A DNA stretch of 64,000 nt, from contig NZ_JALGYW010000007.1 of NCBI RefSeq assembly GCF_023111095.1, positions 62,001 through 126,000 of the forward strand. Reading direction: 5' to 3'. The notes beneath the pieces were generated by a model that ran no database searches, was not told the origin of the DNA, and saw only the letters and a list, made by a program, of their open reading frames with translations. The stretch comes from Maribellus sp. YY47 (GTDB taxonomy: Bacteria; Bacteroidota; Bacteroidia; Bacteroidales; Prolixibacteraceae). The first letter of the stretch is position 1; every line of letters starts with the position of its first letter. The position numbers and the translations under genes were made by a program. Of the stretch, positions 19,245 through 28,040 are shown in pieces.

Positions 19245-21098
19245 ATGAAATACACTTTTTTAATTGCGTTTATATTCTTTTCGTTTGTGCTCTCTGCTCA
19301 AAAAACGTCAGTTTTTATCGAAGCTGAAAGCTTTTCAAACACCGGCGGATGGGTGATCGACCAGCAATTTATAAATGAGATGGGCTCGCCTTATCTGATG
19401 GCACACGGCATGGGCATTCCGGGAAAAGATGCCGAAACCATCGTTAAGTTCCCCAAGACAGGCAAATATTACCTGTTTGTTCGTACAAAAAACTGGGCAG
19501 CACAATGGTCGGATGCAGAAGCTCCCGGAAGGTTCCAGGTTTTGATCAACGGAAAACCTGTAAACAAAACATTTGGTACCGAAAAAAGTGACTGGGACTG
19601 GATCGAAGGCGGAGAAGTAGAAATAACTCAAAAAGAAACAAGTATTGCACTTCACGACTTAAGCGGTTTTAACGGGCGCTGTGATGCACTCATATTTTCT
19701 GCCGACTCTGAATTCAAACCGGTTAACGAATTAAATGATTTATCGGCATATCGCCACGAAATGCTTGGAATCCCGGATAAACCCAAAAATGCAGGGACAT
19801 ACGATTTTGTGGTTGTTGGAGGAGGAATGGGTGGCGTGTGTGCCGCCATTTCAGCTGCACGACTCGGTGTAAAAGTGGCACTCATTCAGAACCGACCGGT
19901 ACTCGGAGGAAACAACAGTTCGGAGGTACGCGTTCATTTGGGTGCAAGAATTAAACAAGAACCCTGGCCCAACCTCGGAAACCTGGTGAATGAAATTGGC
20001 CCGGAACAGGGAGGAAATGCACAACCTAAAGATTATTACGAAGACGATAAAAAACTAAAAGCTGTGCTGGCAGAAAAAAACATCACTTTGTTCCTGAATT
20101 GTAATGCTGACGGAGTGAAAATGGAAGGAAATAAGATTGCTGCAGTTACTGCTCAAAGTATTATTACCGGTGAACGCTTTATTTTCAAAGCTCCACTTTT
20201 TGCTGATTGTACCGGAGACGGAACCATTGGTTTTTTGGCCGGAGCGGAATTTATGCAGGGCCGCGAAAACCGCGATGTTTTTGGTGAACAAACTGCCCCC
20301 GAAGTTTCCGACAATCTTACTATGGGGGCCTCCGTTCAGTGGTTTTCAAATAAAAAGGAAAAACCGGCTCCTTTCCCCGATATTAAATGGGGCATTGAAA
20401 TAAACGAAGAAAAATCGCACGCCCTTACCCGGGGAGACTGGGATTGGGAAACCGGAATGGGTATCGATCAGACAAAAGATTTTGAGCGTGTTCGCGACTA
20501 TGGAATGCTGGTGGTTTTTTCAAATTGGGCATACATCAAAAATCATTCAACGGTAAAAGACAAATTTGCCGACGAACAACTGCAATGGGTCGCTTTTATT
20601 GCCGGAAAACGCGAAACCCGCCGTTTGGTTGGTGACTATGTTTTGAATGAAAATGATTTGCGAAACCGAACGGTTTATCCCGATGGCACTGCACCAACCA
20701 CCTGGACAATGGACTTACATTATCCGCATCCTGAAAATGCAGAGTTGTTTCCTGATGCACCTTTTCGTTCCATTGCAAAACATATAAAAATTTATCCCTA
20801 CCCGATTCCTTTCCGCTGCCTGTATTCCAAAAATGTTTCAAACCTGCTGATGGCAGGGCGCCATATCAGTGTTTCGCATGTTGCACTTGGCACAACACGA
20901 TTGATGCGTACCATCGGAATGGAAGGAGAAGTAATCGGGATGGCCGCTTCGATTTGCAAAAAAGAGAAAACCACTCCCCGGGGTGTTTACCAACATTATT
21001 TTGCCCAAATGGAGAAACTCATGGACAAAGGCATCGGAGATGCCAGCCTTCCCAACAAACAAACCTACAACATGGGTGGAACGTTGATGGAGGAGTAA
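19245..21098 (+). CDS. Second exported FAD-dependent oxidoreductase
   Basis: A 617-residue paralogue of the protein at 13122-15551. ATG at 19245 (MKYTFLIAF) is chosen over 19203 because it gives a normal signal peptide ending at LSAQ. The same binding-like module follows (EAESFSNTGGWVIDQQF, then LMAHGMG and DLSGFNGRCDA), then the FAD domain with VVVGGGMGGVCAAISAARLG near 186 and VLGGNNSSEVRVHLG. It stops after the FAD domain and lacks the golvesin-like and sorting-like C-terminal parts, so it is probably periplasmic or otherwise anchored. The pair bracket the alpha-galactosidase and esterase genes, suggesting two oxidation steps or two substrates. Function beyond flavin-dependent oxidation is inferred. 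Confidence 0.85.
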   Translation: MKYTFLIAFIFFSFVLSAQKTSVFIEAESFSNTGGWVIDQQFINEMGSPYLMAHGMGIPGKDAETIVKFPKTGKYYLFVRTKNWAAQWSDAEAPGRFQVLINGKPVNKTFGTEKSDWDWIEGGEVEITQKETSIALHDLSGFNGRCDALIFSADSEFKPVNELNDLSAYRHEMLGIPDKPKNAGTYDFVVVGGGMGGVCAAISAARLGVKVALIQNRPVLGGNNSSEVRVHLGARIKQEPWPNLGNLVNEIGPEQGGNAQPKDYYEDDKKLKAVLAEKNITLFLNCNADGVKMEGNKIAAVTAQSIITGERFIFKAPLFADCTGDGTIGFLAGAEFMQGRENRDVFGEQTAPEVSDNLTMGASVQWFSNKKEKPAPFPDIKWGIEINEEKSHALTRGDWDWETGMGIDQTKDFERVRDYGMLVVFSNWAYIKNHSTVKDKFADEQLQWVAFIAGKRETRRLVGDYVLNENDLRNRTVYPDGTAPTTWTMDLHYPHPENAELFPDAPFRSIAKHIKIYPYPIPFRCLYSKNVSNLLMAGRHISVSHVALGTTRLMRTIGMEGEVIGMAASICKKEKTTPRGVYQHYFAQMEKLMDKGIGDASLPNKQTYNMGGTLMEE

Positions 21099-21117
21099 CA
21101 TCAGAATCCTAATTTGA

Positions 21118-22233
21118 ATGAATTTAAACAAAAGAAATAGCAGCGTGGTGATCGTGTGGATTGCGGTTATCGCGCTGCTATTTTCATCCTTCAAAAGTAA
21201 ATTCAGCCACAACCAACAACCGGCTTTTCACTTTTTAACCGAAGATTCGATCGATATTGAAGTAATTGCGCTTTTCGGGCAGGATTCGGTATTAAGCGGA
21301 TACAAAGCCTATGTTTTTTCCCCGGTTTGTGAAGATACAACCTGTTACCCGGTTGAACTTGAATTTTACTGGGACGTACTGGGCAGGTATCAAAAGTATG
21401 AAGTATTTCCGGGCAGGGGGTTGACAAAACTCGATCACAAACCGTTTACCGAGGCCGACTACAATACGCTTTCAAGGCTACTACTGAACAATGAACCCGC
21501 TTTTCTGGCAATGAAACGTAAAGACCTGGTGGTGAAAGTAAAAAAAGATACGGTTGACGGATACACAGGAGCCACTATTGCTGCCATTAAAAATGAAGTA
21601 ATTCCGGGAGCAGTGTACAGTTGTTATACTTTGTGGCACATTGCACACGGCGTTGTTGCCGACAGTATCAAAAATAACACACAAAGGCATTTTAACCCTA
21701 TTCTTCTGAAAAGTTTGTTTGATTCAGGCGAAATGGAAGCCGCCTACTACTTAACCGGCAGACTTACCGAAGAAGAATTCGTTACTTACCTGCCTGAAAT
21801 ACTAAAGCTTTTGCGCGAGAGGAAAGGATATCTTGCGCAACACATACTGGAGCAACTTCCACCCAAAGTAGTTGGTTCGGAAAGTTTTCAGGATTCGATG
21901 GTCACGATTATGCCGAGTCTTGATTATTACGCACAAAAAAGCCTGCTACGGCGGTTGGATGGAGCTCTGACTTCAAACAAACTGGGGAAAGTTCTGGCTG
22001 AAAATATTGACTCAAGGGGTTCTTTGCACAATGAACTGATCATCAGAATATTTTGTAACAACGGCAGTCAACTCACCCCTGAATTGTATCAAACCTTTCT
22101 GCAGCAATTACTAACAAAAGAAGTAAGGCTCAACAAAACACAATCGGAGAGCATTAAGAACCTGGCGAATAGCAACAAACAACTCAAACCGCTTATCAAA
22201 GCCTTGAAGCAAAAAACGCTGCTCAACCACTAA
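21118..22233 (+). CDS. Membrane-anchored protein with FMN-attachment-like motif and helical repeats
   Basis: I do not recognise this 371-residue family by name. One N-terminal membrane helix (about 9-25, VVIVWIAVIALLF) would anchor or export it. The middle contains V146-D-G-Y-T-G-A-T153, which resembles the D-x-[ST]-G-A-[ST] motif at which ApbE attaches FMN through a threonine in NqrC/RnfG-type proteins. PGAVYSCYTLWHIAHG follows. The C-terminal half (about 190-371) is helical and HEAT-repeat-like. The gene lies 19 bases after an FAD oxidoreductase and closes the plus-strand run. A role as an electron acceptor for the exported flavoproteins is attractive but is inference only; no ApbE gene is in the window. 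Confidence 0.65.
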   Translation: MNLNKRNSSVVIVWIAVIALLFSSFKSKFSHNQQPAFHFLTEDSIDIEVIALFGQDSVLSGYKAYVFSPVCEDTTCYPVELEFYWDVLGRYQKYEVFPGRGLTKLDHKPFTEADYNTLSRLLLNNEPAFLAMKRKDLVVKVKKDTVDGYTGATIAAIKNEVIPGAVYSCYTLWHIAHGVVADSIKNNTQRHFNPILLKSLFDSGEMEAAYYLTGRLTEEEFVTYLPEILKLLRERKGYLAQHILEQLPPKVVGSESFQDSMVTIMPSLDYYAQKSLLRRLDGALTSNKLGKVLAENIDSRGSLHNELIIRIFCNNGSQLTPELYQTFLQQLLTKEVRLNKTQSESIKNLANSNKQLKPLIKALKQKTLLNH

Positions 22234-22273
22234 ATACAAACTAAATTGCGCCTAAGTTCTGGATTATTTTCCT

Positions 22274-23509
22274 TCACGTTTGAATTGAATCAGACGCTGG
22301 TTTACTTCCATTTTTTACTTTATCGGCATACACATGCAGGTAAAAATACACCAGTGTAAATACTGCATAAATTGTCGCCTGAATATAAAGAGCAATCATG
22401 TCGTTTCGAATACCAGACATCTCCACTCCCATGGTTCTCAAACGCAGATACGCGGGAATAGCAGTTGTTCCGGGAAATATTTTAGACAACACCACCAGCC
22501 ATTCGGGCATGGCCGAAACGGGCCACGAAATTCCACTTAAAAACAAAGCAATGGGTGACAGAAATACCATAAAAACGATCGATGATTCCCGGTGTTTGAA
22601 TAGGGTTGAAAGTGCAATCCCCAGAAAAATAGTCGCCAGTAAAAACGGGAACAGCAACATCATGATATGCAGGATACTTCCTTTATCGGGGTAGTTAAAC
22701 CAGTGGTGTACCAAAATTACTGCCAGCACCACGTTGAACAACGAAACCAGCATGTAAGCCCCGGTTTTGCCAAGTAAATAAGGAAGAACCTCCCGTCCGC
22801 GCCGGTCTTCCGGTAGCAAAAACGGTGTTTTTTTCGATGCTGAAAATGATCCACCTAAAATACCGATTCCAATCAGCAAGGTTTGCTGAATGATAATCAG
22901 AATTATACCCGGCATTACAAAACTCCCATAAGAAGCATTGGGATTGTAGAGAATATGCGTGTGTGTACTGATCGGGCTGCTGGCCACCACGGCCTGATCA
23001 AACGACTTGCCTTCGATCATATAGCGCTGCACCGCAACACCGGCATTAAAATAAGAATTCACCAGGTTGGAAGCCAGAATTTCAGCTTTGTATTTCAGGA
23101 AATAGCTTCCATCGGCATAAACCGAAACATGCGCCTGCTTCCCGTTTAATATTTCAGTTCCAAAACCTTTCGGAATCAGCAACACGCCTTTTATCTCATC
23201 TTTCATGAATAGTTTCTCGGCCTCATCCAGGCTGGAAGGATTGCAACTAACATCCAGTTCGTTGGTGGCATCAAGCATTCGCGTGTACTGGCGGCTCATG
23301 CTGCTTTGGTCGAGGTCAACTACGCCAAACGACAATTCAGTCAGCACTTCGCCCGAGTATCCAATAGAATATATGAGCGGATACATGATCATCGCGCCAA
23401 CCAAAATCAGTAAAGCACCTTTGTCGGCAAAAACCTCGCGCAATTCCTGTATAAAATGAAGCGCAATCAGCTCCAGGCTTCTCGGACTATTTTCTTTTTC
23501 CGTTTTCAT
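22274..23509 (-). CDS. ABC-2 type transporter permease (distal)
   Basis: A 411-residue membrane protein of the ABC-2 family (YhgE/YbhR-like). One helix near the N-terminus (GALLILVGAMIMYPLIY) is followed by a large extracytoplasmic domain of about 150 residues, and then five further helices in the C-terminal half, including PFLLATIFLGIALSTLF and IVFMVFLSPIALFLSGISW. It is the last gene of a TetR-TolC-HlyD-permease-permease operon, one base from the preceding permease gene. It would form the inner-membrane part of an efflux system. No ATPase gene is nearby, so the energy source must be encoded elsewhere or be different. Confidence 0.88.
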   Translation of the reverse strand: MKTEKENSPRSLELIALHFIQELREVFADKGALLILVGAMIMYPLIYSIGYSGEVLTELSFGVVDLDQSSMSRQYTRMLDATNELDVSCNPSSLDEAEKLFMKDEIKGVLLIPKGFGTEILNGKQAHVSVYADGSYFLKYKAEILASNLVNSYFNAGVAVQRYMIEGKSFDQAVVASSPISTHTHILYNPNASYGSFVMPGIILIIIQQTLLIGIGILGGSFSASKKTPFLLPEDRRGREVLPYLLGKTGAYMLVSLFNVVLAVILVHHWFNYPDKGSILHIMMLLFPFLLATIFLGIALSTLFKHRESSIVFMVFLSPIALFLSGISWPVSAMPEWLVVLSKIFPGTTAIPAYLRLRTMGVEMSGIRNDMIALYIQATIYAVFTLVYFYLHVYADKVKNGSKPASDSIQT

Positions 23510-23510
23510 C

Positions 23511-24698
23511 TTATGCTTTTCCCCAGTATTTTTCTTCGCTCAGGCGACGTTTATATAACTTAAATCCGGTAAAGGCCAGCAACTGAAAAATCAAGATATA
23601 ACAGATGTAAACCAAAGCCTCTCCTACCGGGGCACCGCGCAGCGACTGCGAAATAAAAAGCTTTTCCCACCAGGTAAACGGAAAAGCAGCAGCAAAAACC
23701 CGTGCAACCATTGGCATCCCTTCAAAAGGAAAGGTAAGTCCTGAAAAGGTTATAGCCATCATCGAATAAGCGCTGGCAATGGACAGCGACAAACGCAGGT
23801 TGAAAGTCAACGCAACCAGCCAAACGCCCAGCAACTGGTAAGTGATCATAGTAACCAGTTGTCCGAACAGGATCAGGAAAAAACTACCGTTCATTGGCAT
23901 TCCGCCAAATTCGTACAGCAGTACATTTATCAGCATGGCAAATCCTGTAAAAATTACAGTGTACGGAAACATTTTCCCGGCAATGGCCAACCTGACACTC
24001 GAATTGCTGGTTTCCAGCAAATCGCGGCCGGTGCCTCTTTTCAGTTCGTTTCCGAAGGTGTAAATCGACGACAAAAATGCAAACAGGTACAATATAATGT
24101 TCATCATGGCCGAATTCAGAAAGTAATTGTAGTTTCCATACGGATTAAACAAAATATGTTGTCGCAGTTCAACCGGCATAATCCGGGCCATCGCCTGTGT
24201 TTCATTCTTTCCGTCCAGCATTTGTTTTTTTAGCTGAATCCCGGCTGAAATTGTTCCAACGGTTTTCAGCACCGAACGTTGAATAATACCTCCTTTCAGC
24301 ACATTGGTGCCGTTGATGTAGGCCGGCACAACAGCTTCCACTCCGTTGTAAACTCTTTTCTCCAGGCCGGAAGGGAGCAATACGATTGCATCAACCTGTG
24401 CACTTTCGAGCATTTCGCGTGCCTGAAAAATATCGGCAGGCGATGCCACCACTGCCATATCGGGAGAAGCCTCCAGTGCATTCCGTAATTTGATAGATAG
24501 ATTGGAATTGTCCTGATCGACCACTGCAATGGGTAAATCACGCGCCACCCCTTGTCTGAAAATAAAAAACAGCAGGAAAATACCGATCATCGGCCCCAGG
24601 AACAAAAGGAAACGATACGCAGGATTGTGCTTGATCCTTTCGGCCTCACGCTCCATCACCATAAATATCGGATGTCTTTTCAGCTTGGTCATTTTCAA
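23511..24698 (-). CDS. ABC-2 type transporter permease (proximal)
   Basis: A 395-residue paralogue of the following permease, with the same plan: first helix around FLLFLGPMIGIFLLFFIF, an external domain carrying DLPIAVVDQDNSNLS, and C-terminal helices such as IILYLFAFLSSIYTFG and the FSGLTFPFEGMP motif usual in ABC-2 exporters. It starts 6 bases after the membrane-fusion protein gene ends and is one base from the next permease, so all are one transcript. The two permeases probably form a heterodimer that exports a drug-like or lipid-like compound. The substrate is not evident. Confidence 0.88.
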   Translation of the reverse strand: MKMTKLKRHPIFMVMEREAERIKHNPAYRFLLFLGPMIGIFLLFFIFRQGVARDLPIAVVDQDNSNLSIKLRNALEASPDMAVVASPADIFQAREMLESAQVDAIVLLPSGLEKRVYNGVEAVVPAYINGTNVLKGGIIQRSVLKTVGTISAGIQLKKQMLDGKNETQAMARIMPVELRQHILFNPYGNYNYFLNSAMMNIILYLFAFLSSIYTFGNELKRGTGRDLLETSNSSVRLAIAGKMFPYTVIFTGFAMLINVLLYEFGGMPMNGSFFLILFGQLVTMITYQLLGVWLVALTFNLRLSLSIASAYSMMAITFSGLTFPFEGMPMVARVFAAAFPFTWWEKLFISQSLRGAPVGEALVYICYILIFQLLAFTGFKLYKRRLSEEKYWGKA

Positions 24699-24704
24699 AT
24701 GATT

Positions 24705-25679
24705 TTACAAACGAACCACGGCGGTCATTCCCGGACGCAGCCCCGGAATTTTGGTTACCGGACGGGCTTCAATTTCAAAAGATTTCAAGTCGAACTCACC
24801 CGAAGTTTTAGTGGCGTTGTAACGCGCAAAATCGGCCGTCGGGCTGATGTAAGTTACTTTAAACTGAAACTCCTGATTTTCCAGTCCGGGGATCATTGCT
24901 GTAAATGTTTCGCCCATTTTAAAATGACTCAGGTAATCTTCGCGGATATACAAAGTGGCCCAGATATCGTCGATATCCATCACATTCACCACCGGAAATC
25001 CGGTTGAAACCAATTCGCCTTCTTCCACATTCACTCCTGAAACTTCGCCTTTCGCAATCGAGTGGATTGTAGTTTCATCGAGGTACGACTGAACTTGTTC
25101 GATAGCGGCGTCAGCGCGTTTAACAAGCGCTTCGGCAGCTGCTTTGTCTTCTTCGCGTGCACCTTTTTCGGCTTTCTGCCAGATGGCTTTTGCCGCATTG
25201 GCTGTTTCGCGGGCCGCTTTCATTTTTGTTTCAACTTCGTCGCGCTGTTGCTCAGGAACAACACCTTCGTTGTACAGATTCAAAATACGCTGAAAGGTTT
25301 TTTCTCCGAACTGGGCTGCAGCTTCGGCTTTTATGTATGTGCTGTAAGCCGCTTCGATGTCTTCTTTCTGAGCGCCGTTTTTTGCTTTCCGGCTTTGGGC
25401 ATCGGCGGCCATGCGGGCAGCATTGGCTTCGGCCAGTTTTGCATCAATTTCCGGACTGCTAATGGAAAAAACAAAATCGCCTTTCTCCACTTTCTGTCCC
25501 TTTTTTACCGCAATTTCCTGAATTCTGCCCGGTACTTTCGAAGCAACGTTGTATTCTTTTGCTTCAATTTCGCCCTGTAAAATAATTGGCTCGGGTTTTA
25601 GTACCACAATCAGCGTGTAAACAATAAATGCTACAATCGCGACCAATACAAACAGAGAGGCTAGTGCTTTTTTACTCAT
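24705..25679 (-). CDS. HlyD-family membrane fusion (periplasmic adaptor) protein
   Basis: A 324-residue periplasmic adaptor that would bridge inner-membrane permeases and the TolC channel. One N-terminal helix (ASLFVLVAIVAFIVYTLIVVL) serves as anchor. A lipoyl-like half-domain follows (VASKVPGRIQEIAVKKGQKV), then a long Ala/Glu/Lys-rich coiled-coil hairpin of about 85-200, the second lipoyl half (IHSIAKGEVSGVNVEEGELV) and a beta-barrel domain up to the PGLRPGMTAVVRL end. The length and order match YbhG-like adaptors. It lies between the TolC and permease genes in the operon. Confidence 0.92.
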   Translation of the reverse strand: MSKKALASLFVLVAIVAFIVYTLIVVLKPEPIILQGEIEAKEYNVASKVPGRIQEIAVKKGQKVEKGDFVFSISSPEIDAKLAEANAARMAADAQSRKAKNGAQKEDIEAAYSTYIKAEAAAQFGEKTFQRILNLYNEGVVPEQQRDEVETKMKAARETANAAKAIWQKAEKGAREEDKAAAEALVKRADAAIEQVQSYLDETTIHSIAKGEVSGVNVEEGELVSTGFPVVNVMDIDDIWATLYIREDYLSHFKMGETFTAMIPGLENQEFQFKVTYISPTADFARYNATKTSGEFDLKSFEIEARPVTKIPGLRPGMTAVVRL

Positions 25680-25706
25680 CGCTTTTATTTTTTTATTTTT
25701 CTATTT

Positions 25707-27230
25707 CTATAATGATTCCAATACTGAATTCTCTCCGCGACAATACGACGTAAAATCTTCGGGAGTTCCTGTAGCCTGAAGAAAGCGGGCCAGCGCCACA
25801 TCGTAATCGTAAAGTACTTTTAAACGCAATGCTTTTACCTGGGCTACTTTTGTGTAAGCTTCCACAACCGAGGTAGAAGTAGCAAATCCTTCGTTAAACG
25901 CTTTCTCTGTGCTGGCGGCATATTCGCTTGCCAATTCCAGCGTGGTTTCCAGTTCTGTTTTCTGTTCCATTTGCATGTGAAGTTCCTGGTACAACTTTGT
26001 TAAGTAGGCTTCGAGGTCGCTGTGTGCTTTCTGTTCTGCGAATTCAACCTGATTATGCAGCGTTTCGCTGGCGTGTATTTTATTATTCCGGCTCATGCCT
26101 TCAAACAAGGTCCATTTCATTCCTACGCCAACCAGCCAGTCGGGCATGTAAGGCGAAAGATTTTTGTCGATTAGATTGTAATTTCCCATTGCGGCAACCG
26201 AAGGCAAATAATTGCGTTTTTCCACTTTATGCTGAATATTCACCAATTCTTTTTTACCCTGAATTTGCTTTAACATCGGGTTTTCCTGTTTGGCTTTCGA
26301 AATCCATCCGGACAAACCCTCCAGTTCTTTGTTGATGAAAAGATGGCTGGAAGGTGTTAAGTTTTCCAGCGAATCATTTGCCAGTGTAGCTGCCAAACCC
26401 GATCGGATAATGTCCAGATTTCTGACTGCCTGTTTGTATTCACGGTCGGCTTCATTCCGTGCAACCTGTGCATGAAGAAGTTCCACTTTGGCGATGATAC
26501 CATTGTCGAACATCTTTTGAGCATCCTGGTAGTGCTTGTCCATACTTTCCAGCATCTGCTCACGAACTTTCACCACCTGCAAACCCAGCTCCAGTCCGTA
26601 GTAGCGTTGCACCAACTCGGTAAGCAAGGCCCCCTGCTCCACCCGAACTTCCTCTTTGCTGATTCCAAGATTTACCCCGGCAGCTTCGTTGGCTCCCTGA
26701 ATTTTACTGCCGACATAAATGGGCCAGACAAAGCCTGCCGAAACGCTTGCAAAATTTTTCTCCTGGATCATTCGGTCCCAGTCACCTGCCTGAACTTCCT
26801 GACCGGCTTCGAGTAGTTTATCGCGAACAGCAGCAGTACTCATATTATCGGGTAAAACGGGCAACACCTGGTTGGTGGCCGGATCGGGATTAGGCACACC
26901 CGAAAACACACCATAAGTTCCCAAGGTATTGTATAACGGAACAATGGCGTCGCGTACCGGAGTCAGATCCAGATGCAAAGGATCGGACATGGTTACCGCT
27001 TCGGCATTCAGTGAAACAGTTGGCAAATGAAGGCCGCGTTTCGCCTTTTGCTCAAACTCCTTCTGCTTCACCTGTTCTTTCATCCGCAGTAATCCCGGGT
27101 TGTTCTGCTCCATCATCTGATAAGCTTCTTCAAAACTCATCATTTGCGGCGTACTGGTTTGTCCGGCAACACTTCCGGCAACGCCCACAACCATAATCCA
27201 CACAAATAACATATAAATACTCGTCCTCAT
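25707..27230 (-). CDS. TolC-family outer-membrane efflux protein
   Basis: Outer-membrane channel of the efflux system, 507 residues, with a signal peptide cleaved after about residue 23 (GSVAGQ). The two TolC repeats, each of long helices with a short beta hairpin, are visible around FASVSAGFVWPIYVGSKIQG and PDWLVGVGMKWTLFEGMSRN, the usual spacing of about 190 residues. The gene begins 5 bases after the TetR regulator ends and leads into the HlyD gene. Like most Bacteroidota members it has no lipobox. Confidence 0.92.
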   Translation of the reverse strand: MRTSIYMLFVWIMVVGVAGSVAGQTSTPQMMSFEEAYQMMEQNNPGLLRMKEQVKQKEFEQKAKRGLHLPTVSLNAEAVTMSDPLHLDLTPVRDAIVPLYNTLGTYGVFSGVPNPDPATNQVLPVLPDNMSTAAVRDKLLEAGQEVQAGDWDRMIQEKNFASVSAGFVWPIYVGSKIQGANEAAGVNLGISKEEVRVEQGALLTELVQRYYGLELGLQVVKVREQMLESMDKHYQDAQKMFDNGIIAKVELLHAQVARNEADREYKQAVRNLDIIRSGLAATLANDSLENLTPSSHLFINKELEGLSGWISKAKQENPMLKQIQGKKELVNIQHKVEKRNYLPSVAAMGNYNLIDKNLSPYMPDWLVGVGMKWTLFEGMSRNNKIHASETLHNQVEFAEQKAHSDLEAYLTKLYQELHMQMEQKTELETTLELASEYAASTEKAFNEGFATSTSVVEAYTKVAQVKALRLKVLYDYDVALARFLQATGTPEDFTSYCRGENSVLESL

Positions 27231-27235
27231 GGCAT

Positions 27236-27811
27236 CTATTTTAATAACTTCTTAATCAGGTATAAAAGATGTATCGTCTCTTTTTCCTGAATACTTGTTT
27301 CGTTTCTTTTAAAATGCAAATTGATGTATTGAAAAATGGTGGCGAGCATAATCAGGTACAAATCATTGTCCGAAATATTTTCGTCCAAATCTCCCGAAGC
27401 CTGCCCCATTTCACGTAATCGGTTAATAATCCGGTAGGTATTCTCTTTGATCTCCTTGTCCAGCAAAAAACTATAATCATTGGTCAGCACATACAGAAAT
27501 TTGATCTTCACCGGCTCGTTATTGGCAATTTCGATAAAGTGACGAACAATCTTTTCGACCGTTTCCCAAAACGAATATCCATGCTGAATAAGATCTTCAA
27601 AATGAACCAGCACTTCGGCATACACTTCTTGCAAAATGGAATTCACCATTTCATATTTCCCTTTGTAGTGCATGTAGAAATAGCCCGAAGCCACTTGTGC
27701 ATCTTTGCTGATCAACGCAGCCGAAGCTCCTCCAAAACCTTTTTCCACCACCAGCTTCATGGTGGATTGTTTTAAGCGCTGGATTTTGTTTTGATCTGTA
27801 ATTCGTGCCAT
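27236..27811 (-). CDS. TetR/AcrR-family transcriptional repressor
   Basis: A 191-residue one-component regulator, first gene of the efflux operon, which it probably represses. I prefer the ATG at 27811 (MARITDQNKIQRL), a typical TetR start; the longer start at 27844 would place the operator inside the coding region. The N-terminal helix-turn-helix covers about 8-52 (VVEKGFGGASAALISKDAQV, then SGYFYMHYKGK). The C-terminal helical part is the ligand and dimer domain and is too variable to name a ligand. The perfect palindrome at 27828-27841 just upstream is the obvious binding site. Confidence 0.9.
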   Translation of the reverse strand: MARITDQNKIQRLKQSTMKLVVEKGFGGASAALISKDAQVASGYFYMHYKGKYEMVNSILQEVYAEVLVHFEDLIQHGYSFWETVEKIVRHFIEIANNEPVKIKFLYVLTNDYSFLLDKEIKENTYRIINRLREMGQASGDLDENISDNDLYLIMLATIFQYINLHFKRNETSIQEKETIHLLYLIKKLLK

Positions 27812-27827
27812 TCTACTATCATTAATA

Positions 27828-27841
27828 AATGAACGTTCATT
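27828..27841. promoter_or_regulatory. Palindromic operator for the TetR regulator
   Basis: AATGAACGTTCATT is a perfect 14-base palindrome and fits the general TetR operator pattern. It lies 16 bases upstream of the preferred TetR start and just downstream of a promoter -7 box on the same strand, so bound repressor would block initiation of the efflux operon. This is autoregulation inferred from position. Confidence 0.75.
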
Positions 27842-27855
27842 CATTTAATTGAATA

Positions 27856-27863
27856 CAAAAGTA
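27856..27863 (-). promoter_or_regulatory. -7 promoter box of the efflux operon
   Basis: On the minus strand this reads TACTTTTG, a full match to the Bacteroidota TAnnTTTG -7 element. Transcription would begin near 27849, immediately before the operator palindrome. I see no clean -33 TTTG at the ideal distance. Confidence 0.55.
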
Positions 27864-28013
27864 AAAACAATCATTTAATCCCGGTGAATTTTCATTTCGA
27901 TTTAAAAAATCTTTTACATTGAGATTTCTTTGTCTTGGGGCTGAACGCCGGTGTTTGGGAAAAACGTCACGCAAATTGATACAAATAAACTGCCGATTGA
28001 AAAACAGGTTATT

Positions 28014-28021
28014 TAGCTTTG
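28014..28021 (+). promoter_or_regulatory. -7 promoter box upstream of the GH105 pseudogene
   Basis: TAGCTTTG matches the TAnnTTTG element exactly and lies 19 bases before the GH105 start codon. The promoter therefore looks intact although the gene behind it is broken; it may still drive the DUF4861 gene. Confidence 0.5.
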
Positions 28022-28040
28022 CAACAAATCAAAAGAACTT

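Noticed and set aside
24552-25007. 151-codon plus-strand open frame opposite the permease and HlyD genes
   Set aside because: It lies antisense to two well-supported genes and shows no domain of its own.
27845-28040. tRNA or small RNA gene in the gap
   Set aside because: No cloverleaf or strong stem was seen; only promoter elements are supported.
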